Source: Streptomyces mexicanus (GTDB taxonomy: Bacteria > Actinomycetota > Actinomycetes > Streptomycetales > Streptomycetaceae). Taken from it: DNA of 64,000 nt. Position numbers and translations under genes: made by a program. Shown one piece after another: positions 17,861-26,780 of this stretch. Numbering within the stretch: the first letter of the stretch is position 1; each line of letters starts with the position of its first letter. A model generated the notes under the pieces. The model worked only from the letters and a program-made list of their open reading frames with translations, searched no databases and was not told the origin of the DNA. The stretch lies in assembly GCF_902506575.1 (NCBI RefSeq), contig NZ_LR732544.1, positions 5,415,420-5,479,419 on the forward strand, in the 5' to 3' direction.

Positions 17861-18247
17861 ATGCGCATGACCAGGAAGTTCGCAGCCGTGGCCGGTGGCA
17901 TCGCACTGACCGGCGGCCTGCTGGCCGGAGCCGCGGGCACGGCCGGCGCGGCGGCGGAGGTGACGCCGAAGGCGGCGTCGTCCTGCCCGTCGGGCTGGTT
18001 CTGCGTCTGGTCCGGCAAGAACTACACCGGCCACATGCAGAAGGTCGCCGGGAAGAACGCGGACCTGACCAAGTTCTCGGTCTTCCAGGACTTCAAGTCC
18101 TGGTACAACCACGGCAAGTCGTGTGACTTCCGGTGGTACGCCAAGAAGAACTACGGCGGCTCCAGCGGGATCGTCCCCCGGGGCTACAAGGCCACCGACA
18201 ACCTGCACCACTACATCAAGTCCAACACGTGGGTGAACTGCCGCTGA
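17861..18247 (+). CDS. Secreted peptidase inhibitor family I36-like protein
   Basis: The protein has 128 residues. A signal peptide (MTRKFAAVAGGIALTGGLLAGAAGTAGAA) ends near residue 31. The mature part begins CPSGWFCVWSGKNYTG and has four cysteines (in CPSGWFC, GKSCDF and the final VNCR), as in the I36/beta-gamma-crystallin-like extracellular proteins of Streptomyces. Such proteins include metalloprotease inhibitors; inhibition here is not shown. ATG 17861 follows CAGGGGGT. It is a single gene ending at a strong hairpin shared with convergent argS. Confidence 0.85.
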   Translation: MRMTRKFAAVAGGIALTGGLLAGAAGTAGAAAEVTPKAASSCPSGWFCVWSGKNYTGHMQKVAGKNADLTKFSVFQDFKSWYNHGKSCDFRWYAKKNYGGSSGIVPRGYKATDNLHHYIKSNTWVNCR

Positions 18248-18266
18248 CCGACCCCGCCGACACGCC

Positions 18267-18302
18267 CGAGGGCGGCACCCCCGGCAGGAGGTGCCGCCCT
18301 CG
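18267..18302. terminator. Bidirectional hairpin terminator
   Basis: A perfect 13-bp stem, CGAGGGCGGCACC pairing with GGTGCCGCCCTCG, has a 10-base loop. It lies between the convergent I36-like gene and argS and can serve both. Confidence 0.75.
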
Positions 18303-18343
18303 GCACGTCGTCGCGTCGCCGCCCGCCCGGACGCCGGGACCGC

Positions 18344-20113
18344 TCAGAGCCGCTCGGGCGTCCTGATCCCCAGCAGGGCCATGCCCTGGTGCAGGGTGCG
18401 GGCCGTCAGGTCGACGAGGAACAGCCGGTTCTCCACCTGCTCCGCGGTGTCGGCCTTCAGCACCGGGCACTGGTCGTAGAACGTCGTCAGCAGCGTGGCC
18501 AGCTGGTACAGGTACGCGGCCAGCTTGTGCGGCTCGTAGGACGCCGCGACCTCCAGCACCGTCTCGCCGAACCGGTCCAGCTGCAGGCCCAGCGCCCGCT
18601 CCGCCGGGGCCAGCGCCAGCTCAGGGTGGGCGACCGGCCGGGCCTCGCCGGCCTTGCGCAGGATGGACTGGATCCGGGCGTAGGCGTACTGCAGGTAGAC
18701 GGAGGTGTCGCCGTTGAGCGAGACCATCTGGTCCAGGTCGAACTTGTAGTCGCGCACGGCGGACGTGGACAGGTCGGCGTACTTCACCGCGCCGATGCCG
18801 ACGTACCGGCCGTTCTCGACGATCTCCTCCTCGGACAGGCCCACCTTCTCGGCCTTCTCCCGCACCACGGCCGTGGCCCGCTCCACCGCCTCGTCCAGCA
18901 GGTCCTCCAGCTTGACCGTCTCGCCCTCACGGGTCTTGAACGGCTTGCCGTCCTTGCCGAGCACGGTGCCGAACGCCAGCTGGTGGGCCTTGACGTCGTC
19001 ACCGAGCCAGCCGGCCCGGCGGGCGGTCTCGAAGACCATCTTGAAGTGCAGCGACTGGCGGGCGTCCACCACGTACAGCAGGCTGTCCGCCTTGAGGTTG
19101 AAGACGCGGTCGCGGATCGCGGACAGGTCGGTGGCCGCGTAGCCGTAGCCGCCGTCGGACTTCTGCACGATCAGCGGGACCGGCTTGCCGTCGGGGCCCT
19201 TGACGTCGTCGAAGAACACGCACAGCGCGCCCTCGGAGCGGACCGCCACGCCCGACTCCTCCAGCAGGCGGCAGGTCTCCGCCAGCATGTCGTTGTACCC
19301 GGACTCACCGACGATGTCGGGGTCGCGGATCTCCATGTCCAGCTTCTCGAAGACGGAGAAGAAGTAGATCTTCGACTCGTCGACGAACTTCTGCCACATG
19401 GCGAGCGTGTGCGGGTCGCCGGCCTGCAGGTCCACCACCCGGCGCCGGGCGCGGGTCTTGAACTCCTCGTCGGAGTCGAACAGCTTGCGCGCGGCCTTGT
19501 AGAGGCGGTCGAGGTTCGACATCGCCTCCTCGCCGCTGACCTCGCCGGCCTTGTGGTCCAGCTCGTGCGGGTGCTCGTCCAGGTACTGGATGAGCATGCC
19601 GAACTGGGTGCCCCAGTCGCCGATGTGGTGCCGGCGGATCACGTTCTCGCCGGTGAACTCCAGCAGCTGCACCACCGCGTCGCCGATCACCGCCGACCGC
19701 AGATGGCCGACGTGCATCTCCTTGGCCACGTTCGGCTGGGCGTAGTCGATCACCGTGGTGCCGGGGTGCTCGGCGTGCGGCACGCCCAGCCGGCCCGCGG
19801 GGTCCTCGGCGCGCGCGGCCAGGTTCTCCACGATCGCCCGGTCGGTGACCGTGATGTTGAGGAAGCCGGGTCCGGAGACCTCGATGTCCTGGATCACGTC
19901 ACCGGTGACCACCCGCTCCACGACCTGGGCCGCCAGCTCCCGCGGGTTCGCCTTCGCCTTCTTCGCCAGCGCCAGGATGCCGTTGGCCTGGAAGTCCGCC
20001 CGGTCGCTGCGTCGCAGCAGCGGGTCCGCGTCGGCGCGCTCCGGCAGGGCTGCCGTGAGGGCGTTCGCGAGGCGCTGGTGGACGGCGGACGTGAGGGACG
20101 TGACCGAGGCCAT
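18344..20113 (-). CDS. argS: Arginyl-tRNA synthetase
   Basis: The protein has 589 residues, the usual length. It charges tRNA-Arg with arginine in the cytoplasm. It has an N-terminal additional domain (about 1-100), the HIGH-type motif HVGH (134-137, in KEMHVGHLRSAVIGD), the KMSKS region in the variant form usual for ArgRS (VLGKDGKPFKTREGETV), and a C-terminal DALR anticodon domain that ends LLGIRTPERL. ATG 20113 matches the family N-terminus MASVTSLTSAVHQRL. It is transcribed divergently from lysS across a 266-base gap in which I see no T-box-like element. Confidence 0.97.
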   Translation of the reverse strand: MASVTSLTSAVHQRLANALTAALPERADADPLLRRSDRADFQANGILALAKKAKANPRELAAQVVERVVTGDVIQDIEVSGPGFLNITVTDRAIVENLAARAEDPAGRLGVPHAEHPGTTVIDYAQPNVAKEMHVGHLRSAVIGDAVVQLLEFTGENVIRRHHIGDWGTQFGMLIQYLDEHPHELDHKAGEVSGEEAMSNLDRLYKAARKLFDSDEEFKTRARRRVVDLQAGDPHTLAMWQKFVDESKIYFFSVFEKLDMEIRDPDIVGESGYNDMLAETCRLLEESGVAVRSEGALCVFFDDVKGPDGKPVPLIVQKSDGGYGYAATDLSAIRDRVFNLKADSLLYVVDARQSLHFKMVFETARRAGWLGDDVKAHQLAFGTVLGKDGKPFKTREGETVKLEDLLDEAVERATAVVREKAEKVGLSEEEIVENGRYVGIGAVKYADLSTSAVRDYKFDLDQMVSLNGDTSVYLQYAYARIQSILRKAGEARPVAHPELALAPAERALGLQLDRFGETVLEVAASYEPHKLAAYLYQLATLLTTFYDQCPVLKADTAEQVENRLFLVDLTARTLHQGMALLGIRTPERL

Positions 20114-20379
20114 AGGAATGGGTGCCGTTCTCCTCGTGGGGATGGATAGACCCGCCCAGTATCCCACGGGGAGCCAAGCGGATTTTTTTCCCGCCGGGCC
20201 AACCCCGGGCCGCGCGGCCTCGTCCCCTGCGGTGAAAAGGCGTTTTCGCGGATGTCGGACCGCCTGGGACAATGGCAGTGGCCAGGCTGTGGCCGGCCGG
20301 GCGGCCTGGTACGGCGCCCGAAGATCGCCGAGACGACCTGCCGCTGCAACCTTTCAGAGAACCTTCAGAAAAAGAGGAC

Positions 20380-22131
20380 GTGCCGATCGTGGCTCAGAGC
20401 ACCGAGACCACCGACTGGGTCTCCCGTTTCGCGGATGAGGTCATCGAGGAGTCGGAGCGCCGGGCCCCGGGCAAACCCGTCGTCGTCGCGTCCGGTCTGT
20501 CGCCGTCCGGCCCCATCCACCTGGGGAACCTGCGCGAGGTCATGACCCCGCACCTCGTCGCCGACGAGATCCGCCGCCGCGGCCACGCGGTGCGGCACCT
20601 GATCTCCTGGGACGACTACGACCGCTACCGCAAGGTTCCGGCCGGGGTCAGCGGCATCGACGAGTCGTGGGCCGAGCACATCGGCAAGCCCCTGACCTCC
20701 GTGCCCGCCCCCCGGGGCTCGGCGCACCCGAACTGGGCCGAGCACTTCAAGGCGGCCATGATCGCCTCGCTGGCCGAGCTGGGCGTGGAGTTCGACGGCA
20801 TCAGCCAGACCCGGCAGTACACCTCCGGCGCCTACCGCGAGCAGATCCTGCACGCGATGAAGCACCGCGCGGAGATCGACGCGATCCTCGCCCAGTACCG
20901 CACCAAGCCCAAGCCGGCCGACCAGAAGAAGCAGCAGGCCAGGCAGAAGCCGGTGGACGAGGCCGAGCTGGAGGCCGCCGAGGGCTCGGGCGCCGCCGGC
21001 GAGGACGACGGCTCCGGCTCCGCCGGATACTTCCCGTACAAGCCGTACTGCGGCAACTGCGAGAAGGACTTCACCACCGTCACCGCCTACGACGACGACT
21101 CCACCGAGATGACGTACGCCTGCACCGCGTGCGGCTTCTCCGAGACCGTCCGGCTGAGCGAGTTCAACCGCGGCAAGCTGGTCTGGAAGGTCGACTGGCC
21201 CATGCGCTGGGCCTACGAGGGCGTGGTCTTCGAGCCCTCCGGCGTCGACCACTCCTCGCCCGGCTCCTCGTACCAGGTCGGCGGGCAGATCGTGCCGATC
21301 TTCGGCGGCAAGCAGCCCATCGGCCCGATGTACGCCTTCGTCGGCATCTCCGGCATGGCGAAGATGTCCTCCTCGCGCGGCGGCGTGCCCACCCCGGCCG
21401 ACGCGCTGAAGATCATGGAGCCGCAGCTCCTGCGGTGGCTGTACGCCCGGCGCAAGCCCAACCAGTCCTTCAAGATCGCCTTCGACCAGGAGATCCAGCG
21501 CCTGTACGACGAGTGGGACAAGCTCGCCGCCAAGGTCGCCGACGGCTCCGCGCTCCCCGGCGACGTCGCCGCCTACACCCGGGCCGTGGGCACCGCCGCC
21601 GGCGAGCTGCCGAAGACGCCGCGCCCGCTGCCCTACCGCACGCTCGCCTCCGTCGCCGACATCACCGCCGGCCACGAGGACCAGGCGCTGCGCATCCTCA
21701 GCGAACTGGACCCCTCCCGGCCGCTGACCTCGCTGGACGAGGCCCGCCCCCGGTACGACAAGGCCGAGGCGTGGATCAACACCCACGTCCCCGCCGACCA
21801 GCGCACCATCGTCCGCGACGAGCCCGACACCGACCTGCTGAAGTCCCTCGACGAGCCCTCCCAGCAGTCCGTCCGGCTGCTGCTCGACGGCCTCGCCGAG
21901 CACTGGTCGCTCGACGGGCTCACCCACCTCGTCTACGGCGTGCCCAAGGTGCAGGCCGGGTTCTCCGCCGATGCCGGCCCCAAGGAACTGCCGCCGGAGA
22001 TCAAGACCGCCCAGCGGTCCTTCTTCGCGCTGCTGTACCACCTGCTCGTCGGCCGCGACACCGGCCCGCGCCTGCCCACGCTGCTGCTGGCGGTGGGCCA
22101 GGAGCGGGTGCGCAAGCTGCTCGGCGAGTAG
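20380..22131 (+). CDS. lysS: Class I lysyl-tRNA synthetase
   Basis: The protein has 583 residues if GTG 20380 is used. GTG 20389 is an in-frame alternative with better spacing to the GAGG at 20374-20377. It is the class I (archaeal-type) LysRS, not the class II LysS of E. coli: HLGN (47-50, in SGPIHLGNLREVM) and KMSSS (328-332) are the class I signature motifs. An insertion with CGNC and CTAC pairs (about 224-255) suggests a zinc site. The acidic insert before it is typical of actinobacterial members. It attaches lysine to tRNA-Lys. It ends at a 20-bp hairpin. Confidence 0.96.
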   Translation: MPIVAQSTETTDWVSRFADEVIEESERRAPGKPVVVASGLSPSGPIHLGNLREVMTPHLVADEIRRRGHAVRHLISWDDYDRYRKVPAGVSGIDESWAEHIGKPLTSVPAPRGSAHPNWAEHFKAAMIASLAELGVEFDGISQTRQYTSGAYREQILHAMKHRAEIDAILAQYRTKPKPADQKKQQARQKPVDEAELEAAEGSGAAGEDDGSGSAGYFPYKPYCGNCEKDFTTVTAYDDDSTEMTYACTACGFSETVRLSEFNRGKLVWKVDWPMRWAYEGVVFEPSGVDHSSPGSSYQVGGQIVPIFGGKQPIGPMYAFVGISGMAKMSSSRGGVPTPADALKIMEPQLLRWLYARRKPNQSFKIAFDQEIQRLYDEWDKLAAKVADGSALPGDVAAYTRAVGTAAGELPKTPRPLPYRTLASVADITAGHEDQALRILSELDPSRPLTSLDEARPRYDKAEAWINTHVPADQRTIVRDEPDTDLLKSLDEPSQQSVRLLLDGLAEHWSLDGLTHLVYGVPKVQAGFSADAGPKELPPEIKTAQRSFFALLYHLLVGRDTGPRLPTLLLAVGQERVRKLLGE

Positions 22132-22152
22132 ACGCGGCCCCTCGCAGGCCAA

Positions 22153-22195
22153 GCGGAAGGGGGGCGCCCGGTGACACCGGGCGCCCCCCTTCCGC
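22153..22195. terminator. Strong hairpin terminator after lysS
   Basis: A perfect 20-bp stem (22153-22172 with 22176-22195) has a 3-base loop, between convergent lysS and the DUF2637 gene. It is expected to stop transcription in both directions. Confidence 0.85.
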
Positions 22196-22223
22196 ATGCT
22201 GTCCGTGGGCGTGCGCAGCGCCG

Positions 22224-23531
22224 TCAGGAGATGTGGTCCTCCTCCAGCTCCGCGTTGAAGCGGTTGCCGAATCGGTTGACCATGCGCGCCGCCTCCCGCG
22301 GCGGCAGCGTGATCCCGTACGTCGCCTCCACCGCGTCCGCGAACTCCCGCGGCGTCGGCAGGCTGCCGTTGATCGACTGCCGGAAGACCTGGTAGTAGTC
22401 GTCCTCGCCCGGCTCCACCGGCTCGGTGCCCCCGCCCTCGCCCAGCTCGCGCGTACGGTTCGGACCCACCGGGATCGGGAAGGTGCCCGTCTCCTCCGGA
22501 GCCGGCTCCTGCAGCGGCGGCTCCTCCTCGTACTGGTCCCGGTACTCCTCCGCCTGCCGCTGCTCCTCGTACCAGTGCGCGTACTGCTCGGCCGGGTCGT
22601 ACGTCGGGTCGTAGTCGCCGTGGTACTCGATCTGCCGCGGCACGTTGAACCACGGGCTCTGGTCCGCCTCCGCGGCGGCCTCCGGCGGCTCGGCGGGGGC
22701 GCCGCCGCCCAGCGGCGGGCGCTGCCCGCCGGCGGGCGCCCCCCCCCCCGCCGCCCCCCCGGAGGAGCCGGCCGCGGGCGCCGCGGCGGGCCGCCCCGCC
22801 GCGGCCGCCTCGGCCTGCGGCGCCGGCGGGATCAGCACCGGCTCGATGCCCGCCGCCGCCAGCCCCGCCGGGGCCGTCTCCGCCAGCGGCACCCCGTACC
22901 GGGCCAGCCGCAGCGGCATCAGCGACTCCACCGGAGCCTTGCGCCGCCAGGCCCGCCCGAACCGGGACCGCAGCCGCGCCTGGTAGACCAGCCGCTCCTG
23001 CTCCAGCTTGATCACCTGATCGTAGGAGCGCAGCTCCCACAGCTTCATCCGACGCCACAGCAGGAACGTCGGCACCGGCGACAGCAGCCAGCGGGTGAGG
23101 CGGACCCCCTCCATGTGCTTGTCCGCCGTGATGTCCGCCATCCGCCCGATGGCGTGCCGGGCGGCCTCCACCGCCACCACGAACAGCACCGGGATCACCG
23201 CGTGCATGCCCACACCCAGCGGATCCGGCCAGGCGGCCGCACCGTTGAACGCGATCGTCGCCGCCGTCAGCAGCCACGCCGTCTGACGCAGCAGCGGGAA
23301 GGGGATCCGGATCCACGTCAGCAGCAGGTCCAGGGCGAGCAGCACGCAGATACCCGCGTCGATGCCCACCGGGAACACGTAACTGAAGTTCCCGAAGCCC
23401 TTCTTGACGGCCAGTGCGCGCACGGCCGCGTACGACCCCGCGAAGCCGATCCCGGCGATGATCAGGGCGCCCGTCACGACCACGCCGATGAGAACGCGGT
23501 GCATCCGAGTCAGCTGCAGTGGCGCGGCCAC
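22224..23531 (-). CDS. DUF2637 multi-pass membrane protein
   Basis: The protein has 435 residues starting at GTG 23531, behind GGGAGGGGAGTACGA. Four or five hydrophobic segments fill the N-terminal 125 residues (VLIGVVVTGALIIAGIGFAGSY; YVFPVGIDAGICVLLALDLLL; AVIPVLFVVAVEAARH), which matches DUF2637, the family of SpdB-like membrane proteins found on Streptomyces plasmids and chromosomes. The C-terminal half is cytoplasmic, acidic and Pro/Glu/Gly-rich, and ends with a small helical domain (TPREFADAVEATYGITLPPREAARMVNRFG) that looks HTH-like. The role is unknown; plasmid relatives act in intramycelial spread. A 14-bp palindrome lies just upstream. Confidence 0.85.
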   Translation of the reverse strand: MAAPLQLTRMHRVLIGVVVTGALIIAGIGFAGSYAAVRALAVKKGFGNFSYVFPVGIDAGICVLLALDLLLTWIRIPFPLLRQTAWLLTAATIAFNGAAAWPDPLGVGMHAVIPVLFVVAVEAARHAIGRMADITADKHMEGVRLTRWLLSPVPTFLLWRRMKLWELRSYDQVIKLEQERLVYQARLRSRFGRAWRRKAPVESLMPLRLARYGVPLAETAPAGLAAAGIEPVLIPPAPQAEAAAAGRPAAAPAAGSSGGAAGGGAPAGGQRPPLGGGAPAEPPEAAAEADQSPWFNVPRQIEYHGDYDPTYDPAEQYAHWYEEQRQAEEYRDQYEEEPPLQEPAPEETGTFPIPVGPNRTRELGEGGGTEPVEPGEDDYYQVFRQSINGSLPTPREFADAVEATYGITLPPREAARMVNRFGNRFNAELEEDHIS

Positions 23532-23555
23532 TCGTACTCCCCTCCCATTGCGTGT

Positions 23556-23569
23556 TGTTGCGCGCAACA
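23556..23569. promoter_or_regulatory. Perfect 14-bp palindrome, putative operator
   Basis: TGTTGCGCGCAACA is a perfect dyad, 24 bases before the GTG start of the DUF2637 gene and just upstream of its Shine-Dalgarno. The position suggests an operator or promoter element. No regulator is encoded beside it. Confidence 0.5.
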
Positions 23570-23634
23570 GAGTGGCACACCCGTGCGAGACGCGAACGGC
23601 CGGATCCGTCTGCCCGCCCGTGGGGACCGGCCGC

Positions 23635-24576
23635 TCAGCTCTTCGCGGCGGACGCCGACGCGGAGGCGGACGCGGAGGACGACTTCGACGGCGACGGGCT
23701 CGCCGAACCCTCGCCCTTGCCCGACGCGCCCTTCGACGCCGACGCGGACGGCGACCCGGTCGACGACGACGAACCCGAGCCGGAGGCGGCCGTGCTGTCG
23801 CCGTTGGCCTTCGCCACCGCCGTCACCGCCTCCTCGGCGGCCTTCTCCGCGGACTTCATCAGGTCGTCGGCGTCCGGGGTCTTGTCTCCGGCCAGCCCGG
23901 CACCGTTGTAGTCCACCGTGACCACCACGTTCGCCACCCGCGCCACGACCGTCTGCTGCTTGAAGGCGCCTTCCTTCTTCTTCAGGTCGTAGCGCACCGC
24001 CGTCGCCTCGTCGCCCGTCCCGGACACCGGCTCGGCCTTGGTGTTCTTCGCACCGTCCACGGACTGCGCGTCCTGGACCTGCTTGCGGTAGAACTCCTGC
24101 GCCTGCCGCTCACCGGTGCCCCGCGTCTGATCCGACGTGAAACGCAGCAACGACACGTTCAGCCAGCGGAACTGAGACCCCTTCACCCCGCGGTTCTGCA
24201 GGCTGTCCCAGGAGCAGCTGGCCCGCTGGGACACATCGCTGGACGTGCCCTCCTTGCCCGCCTCGTCGGCCTTGGGCACCAGATCGTCCAGCGTCCTGCC
24301 CGACAGCACCTTGCACGCCTCGGGCAACTTCGCGTACCGCGCCGCCTGCACCGTCGGCGACGCGCTCGGACTCGCCGACACCTCCGCCTTGCCGGCCTGC
24401 GTCTCCTTGGCCCCGTCGCCCGAGCCGGAGTCCGAGCCCGAGGAGCAGGCCGCGGCCAGCAGCAGCACGGGGACGGCCGCCGCACCCACAAGGACGCGGC
24501 CGCGCCGCCGTCCTCCTGCGCTGCGCCGGTCACGCTGGTCTCGGTGGGCTGCTCGCTGCATGGTTCCTTCACTCAT
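23635..24576 (-). CDS. DUF3558-like lipoprotein
   Basis: The protein has 313 residues. The signal peptide (RRRGRVLVGAAAVPVLLLAAAC) ends in a lipobox LAAAC. The central 180 residues carry the DUF3558-like pattern: LPEACKVLSGRTLDDLVP, CSWDSLQ, a strand RWLNVSLLRF and VVARVANVVVTVDY. The tail is Ser/Ala-rich and repetitive. ATG 24576 and ATG 24561 are both possible starts; the first is kept. The family is found in actinobacterial cell-envelope lipoproteins of unknown function. The gene is paralogous to the next one upstream and shares its orientation. Confidence 0.83.
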   Translation of the reverse strand: MSEGTMQRAAHRDQRDRRSAGGRRRGRVLVGAAAVPVLLLAAACSSGSDSGSGDGAKETQAGKAEVSASPSASPTVQAARYAKLPEACKVLSGRTLDDLVPKADEAGKEGTSSDVSQRASCSWDSLQNRGVKGSQFRWLNVSLLRFTSDQTRGTGERQAQEFYRKQVQDAQSVDGAKNTKAEPVSGTGDEATAVRYDLKKKEGAFKQQTVVARVANVVVTVDYNGAGLAGDKTPDADDLMKSAEKAAEEAVTAVAKANGDSTAASGSGSSSSTGSPSASASKGASGKGEGSASPSPSKSSSASASASASAAKS

Positions 24577-24693
24577 GACACTCGTGGTTCCTGGGTCGGA
24601 ACGGTTCCGAGGGGCCACCGTACGCGCTGCGCCGCTCACATGGTCGTACTTCCCCGGTGGCACCCGCCCCCGGCGCGGGCCGCGCCCGACGGG

Positions 24694-25548
24694 TCAACCA
24701 CCCAGCGAATCCGCCAGTTGCGCCGCCAGTTTCCGGGCCTTGTCCTGCATTTCCTTGCTGTCCGGGACCGCACTGGCGACCGCCGGCTGCTCCTCGTACT
24801 CGATGGTCACGACCACGTTCGACGTGCGGAACGCCACAGTGACCGTCCGCTGCCGGGCCGTCGAACCCGAGCTGCCGAGCCGGTCGTCGAGGAACGCCTC
24901 GTCCCCCAGGTCGCCGAGGGTGCGGGGCTGCAGATCCTCCGCGGAGGAGGACGAAAGAGCCGAAGGAGGTGAGGACGGGGACGAACCGGAGGAACCGGAG
25001 GAAGAGGACGGAGTGGGGGAGGAGGAACCGGACGCCGAGCCGCTGCCCGCGGCGCTGTGCGAACCGCTGCTCGTCGCACCAGAGCCCGTCGGCGTCGCGG
25101 GAAGGCCGGCCGCCTTCTGCTTGGCCGCGAAGACCGACTCCGCCTGAGTGTCGTCGCTCACCGTGTTGTCGTAGGAGACGACCCGCTCGAAGTCCACGTA
25201 CAGGTGGTCGGTGGCCTGCGGGGAGTCCACCGTCCACCGGCAGCCGACCTTGCGGTCGGTGTCGTAGGTGAGGGTGTCCTCGCCCGCGTACGCCTTGTCG
25301 CGCTGCTCCGGGTCCGTGATCTGCTTGATGCCCGGCAGCAGGGAGTCGAGCATGCGGTGACCGACCGAGCCGCAGGCCTCCGGCAGTGTGCGGTACTTGC
25401 CCGGCTGCGCCTGGGCCTGCGCCGTGCCCGGGCCGTCCGGGTTGGTGCCGTCCGCCGTGCCGCCGCCCGACGAGCCGCCGGTGCAACCGGCCAGCAGCAG
25501 TGCCGCGAGCAGTGCGGCCGCGCCGGATCCATAGGCCTTCCGCAGCAC
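24694..25548 (-). CDS. DUF3558-like lipoprotein
   Basis: The protein has 284 residues. GTG 25548 is chosen because GAGAGGAG lies 7 bases upstream and the signal peptide then begins properly: RKAYGSGAAALLAALLLAGC with lipobox LAGC. The body matches its neighbour: LPEACGSVGHRMLDSLLPG, CRWTVDSPQ, LYVDFERVVSYD and VTVAFRTSNVVVTIEYEE. A Ser/Gly linker interrupts the domain at about 145-185. The pair 23635-25548 is a tandem duplication that has diverged. The role at the envelope is unknown. Confidence 0.83.
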   Translation of the reverse strand: MLRKAYGSGAAALLAALLLAGCTGGSSGGGTADGTNPDGPGTAQAQAQPGKYRTLPEACGSVGHRMLDSLLPGIKQITDPEQRDKAYAGEDTLTYDTDRKVGCRWTVDSPQATDHLYVDFERVVSYDNTVSDDTQAESVFAAKQKAAGLPATPTGSGATSSGSHSAAGSGSASGSSSPTPSSSSGSSGSSPSSPPSALSSSSAEDLQPRTLGDLGDEAFLDDRLGSSGSTARQRTVTVAFRTSNVVVTIEYEEQPAVASAVPDSKEMQDKARKLAAQLADSLGG

Positions 25549-25768
25549 GGACGGGCTCCTCTCGACGAACGGTTCGACGGTGGTCGTGCGCTGGTGACCG
25601 CAGGTCCCCGCCGGTAATTCGGTTGCCGGGCGAGGGCGTGTGGCGAAGACAATGTGTATCGCACGCACTGCCGTGGACGCCGGTCCGTTGTCCTGTTTCG
25701 TCGACCTTGGCGCCGGTATTGCGGTATAGGTCTTTTGCCCCGTTCGCGGGGTTCACGGGGGTCAGAGA

Positions 25769-25803
25769 CGGAAGGGAGGCCCCGGTGTCGGGCCTCCCTT
25801 CCG
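25769..25803 (-). terminator. Hairpin terminator after the LAGLIDADG gene
   Basis: A 14-bp perfect stem with a 7-base loop (CGGAAGGGAGGCCC / GGGCCTCCCTTCCG) begins 2 bases beyond the stop codon at 25806-25808. Its tightness to the stop suggests the gene is an independent transcription unit. Confidence 0.75.
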
Positions 25804-25805
25804 GA

Positions 25806-26639
25806 TCACTGATCGCTGGGCGAGGAGACTTTGCCGTTGCGCAGACGCCATAGGCGGAGATTGCAGCTCTGGGTGGTCCTGCCGAGCGCTTTTGCAGCGG
25901 CCATGGGGCTGTTGAGTTCGAGCAGGATCCGGTCTTCGGACTCGGTCCAGCGACGCCTTGTGTGGGCGGCCCTCATTCCTGGGGGCCGTACCCATGCCGA
26001 GAGCGAGTCGGCGGCCGTGTGCTTGCGTTCCAGTGAGAGACAGCCTGGGTAGTACAGTTCGGCAGCCAGGCGCTGAGCCAACTCCATCATGTAGAGGACG
26101 TTGAAGATGCCGTCGCGGGCGTTGCGCTGCGGGTTGCGAGTGACTCCGGTGACGTCCTTCCCGTAGTCGCAGAGGTAGGAGGCGATGGCGCTGCTGGCCG
26201 TGGTGAGGGAGACGAAGGGAAAGCCCCTGCTGGTGAAGCCGACTGAGCCGTCCGCGTCGATCAAGCCCCGCAGATAGTCCCGGCGCGAGAACTCGACATC
26301 GGGCGGAGCGATCGCTTGGGACTTGCGCCCGTAGGGCAGACCGAGCTGGTGGATCTTGGTTCTTGCTTCCAGGGCACACAGGGACCAGATGGCGGCGGTG
26401 TGGGTCTCGGCGAAGTTGGTCGACCGGGTGCGTTCCGTGATGCTGCTGTTGTAGGGCGTCAGTTTCTGGAACGCGTGCAGGAGGTGCTTGTCTCGGGCGC
26501 TGATTTCGACCGTCAGACACCCCTTTTGCCCGATGCCCTGGTACAGGTGCCCGTCGGCCTGCAGGAACCCGAACATGTACGCATACTCGGGCACCGTGAG
26601 GTCCATGAACCGGGGGGCGTTAGGCTCGCAGTCAGCCAC
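25806..26639 (-). CDS. Free-standing LAGLIDADG homing endonuclease-like protein
   Basis: The protein has 277 residues. Two LAGLIDADG motifs lie in one chain, YMFGFLQADGHLY (about 16-28) and YLRGLIDADGSVGF (about 117-130), each with its metal-binding aspartate, as in monomeric homing endonucleases. The C-terminal 45 residues (RRRWTESEDRILLELNSPMAAAKALGRT) resemble a SANT/Myb-type DNA-binding helix bundle. GTG 26639 has GGAGG at 7 bases, and the next ATG is 45 bases downstream. GC is visibly lower than the neighbours and third positions are less biased, so the gene was probably acquired. No intron or intein host is seen. Confidence 0.8.
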   Translation of the reverse strand: MADCEPNAPRFMDLTVPEYAYMFGFLQADGHLYQGIGQKGCLTVEISARDKHLLHAFQKLTPYNSSITERTRSTNFAETHTAAIWSLCALEARTKIHQLGLPYGRKSQAIAPPDVEFSRRDYLRGLIDADGSVGFTSRGFPFVSLTTASSAIASYLCDYGKDVTGVTRNPQRNARDGIFNVLYMMELAQRLAAELYYPGCLSLERKHTAADSLSAWVRPPGMRAAHTRRRWTESEDRILLELNSPMAAAKALGRTTQSCNLRLWRLRNGKVSSPSDQ

Positions 26640-26641
26640 AG

Positions 26642-26657
26642 GGAAGCCTCCACTTCC
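26642..26657 (-). promoter_or_regulatory. Small hairpin presenting the Shine-Dalgarno in its loop
   Basis: In the transcript, GGAAG-TGGAGG-CTTCC forms a 5-bp stem whose loop is the GGAGG ribosome site of the LAGLIDADG gene. It may modulate translation; this is inferred only from complementarity. Confidence 0.35.
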
Positions 26658-26667
26658 GTGCTGGTGA

Positions 26668-26701
26668 GGCCTTCGGCCGGGATGCCGCCCGGTCGAAGGC
26701 C
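26668..26701 (-). terminator. Hairpin between the phosphatase fusion and the LAGLIDADG gene
   Basis: A stem of 14 pairs with one G-T pair (GGCCTTCG...CGAAGGCC outer, CCGGG/CCCGG inner) has a 6-base loop. It lies about 80 bases after the stop of the phosphatase-GNAT gene, so it is probably its terminator, and leaves little room for a LAGLIDADG promoter. Confidence 0.6.
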
Positions 26702-26780
26702 GTCGTTCTCGGTGATGGCGTGAGCCTAGGTCGGCAGTTCGCCCGCCGTTCGGGTGATCGACGACGTTCACCTGTGTGAG

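Noticed and set aside
20114..20379. T-box or other tRNA-sensing leader between argS and lysS
   Set aside because: No T-box sequence or antiterminator-like structure was found.
20365..23580. Long minus-strand frame spanning lysS and the DUF2637 gene
   Set aside because: It is antisense to lysS and out of frame with the DUF2637 protein; no recognisable domain.
25806..26639. WhiA homologue or an intein
   Set aside because: WhiA has a different motif order with a long C-terminal HTH and sits in another gene context. No extein sequences or splice motifs flank this gene.
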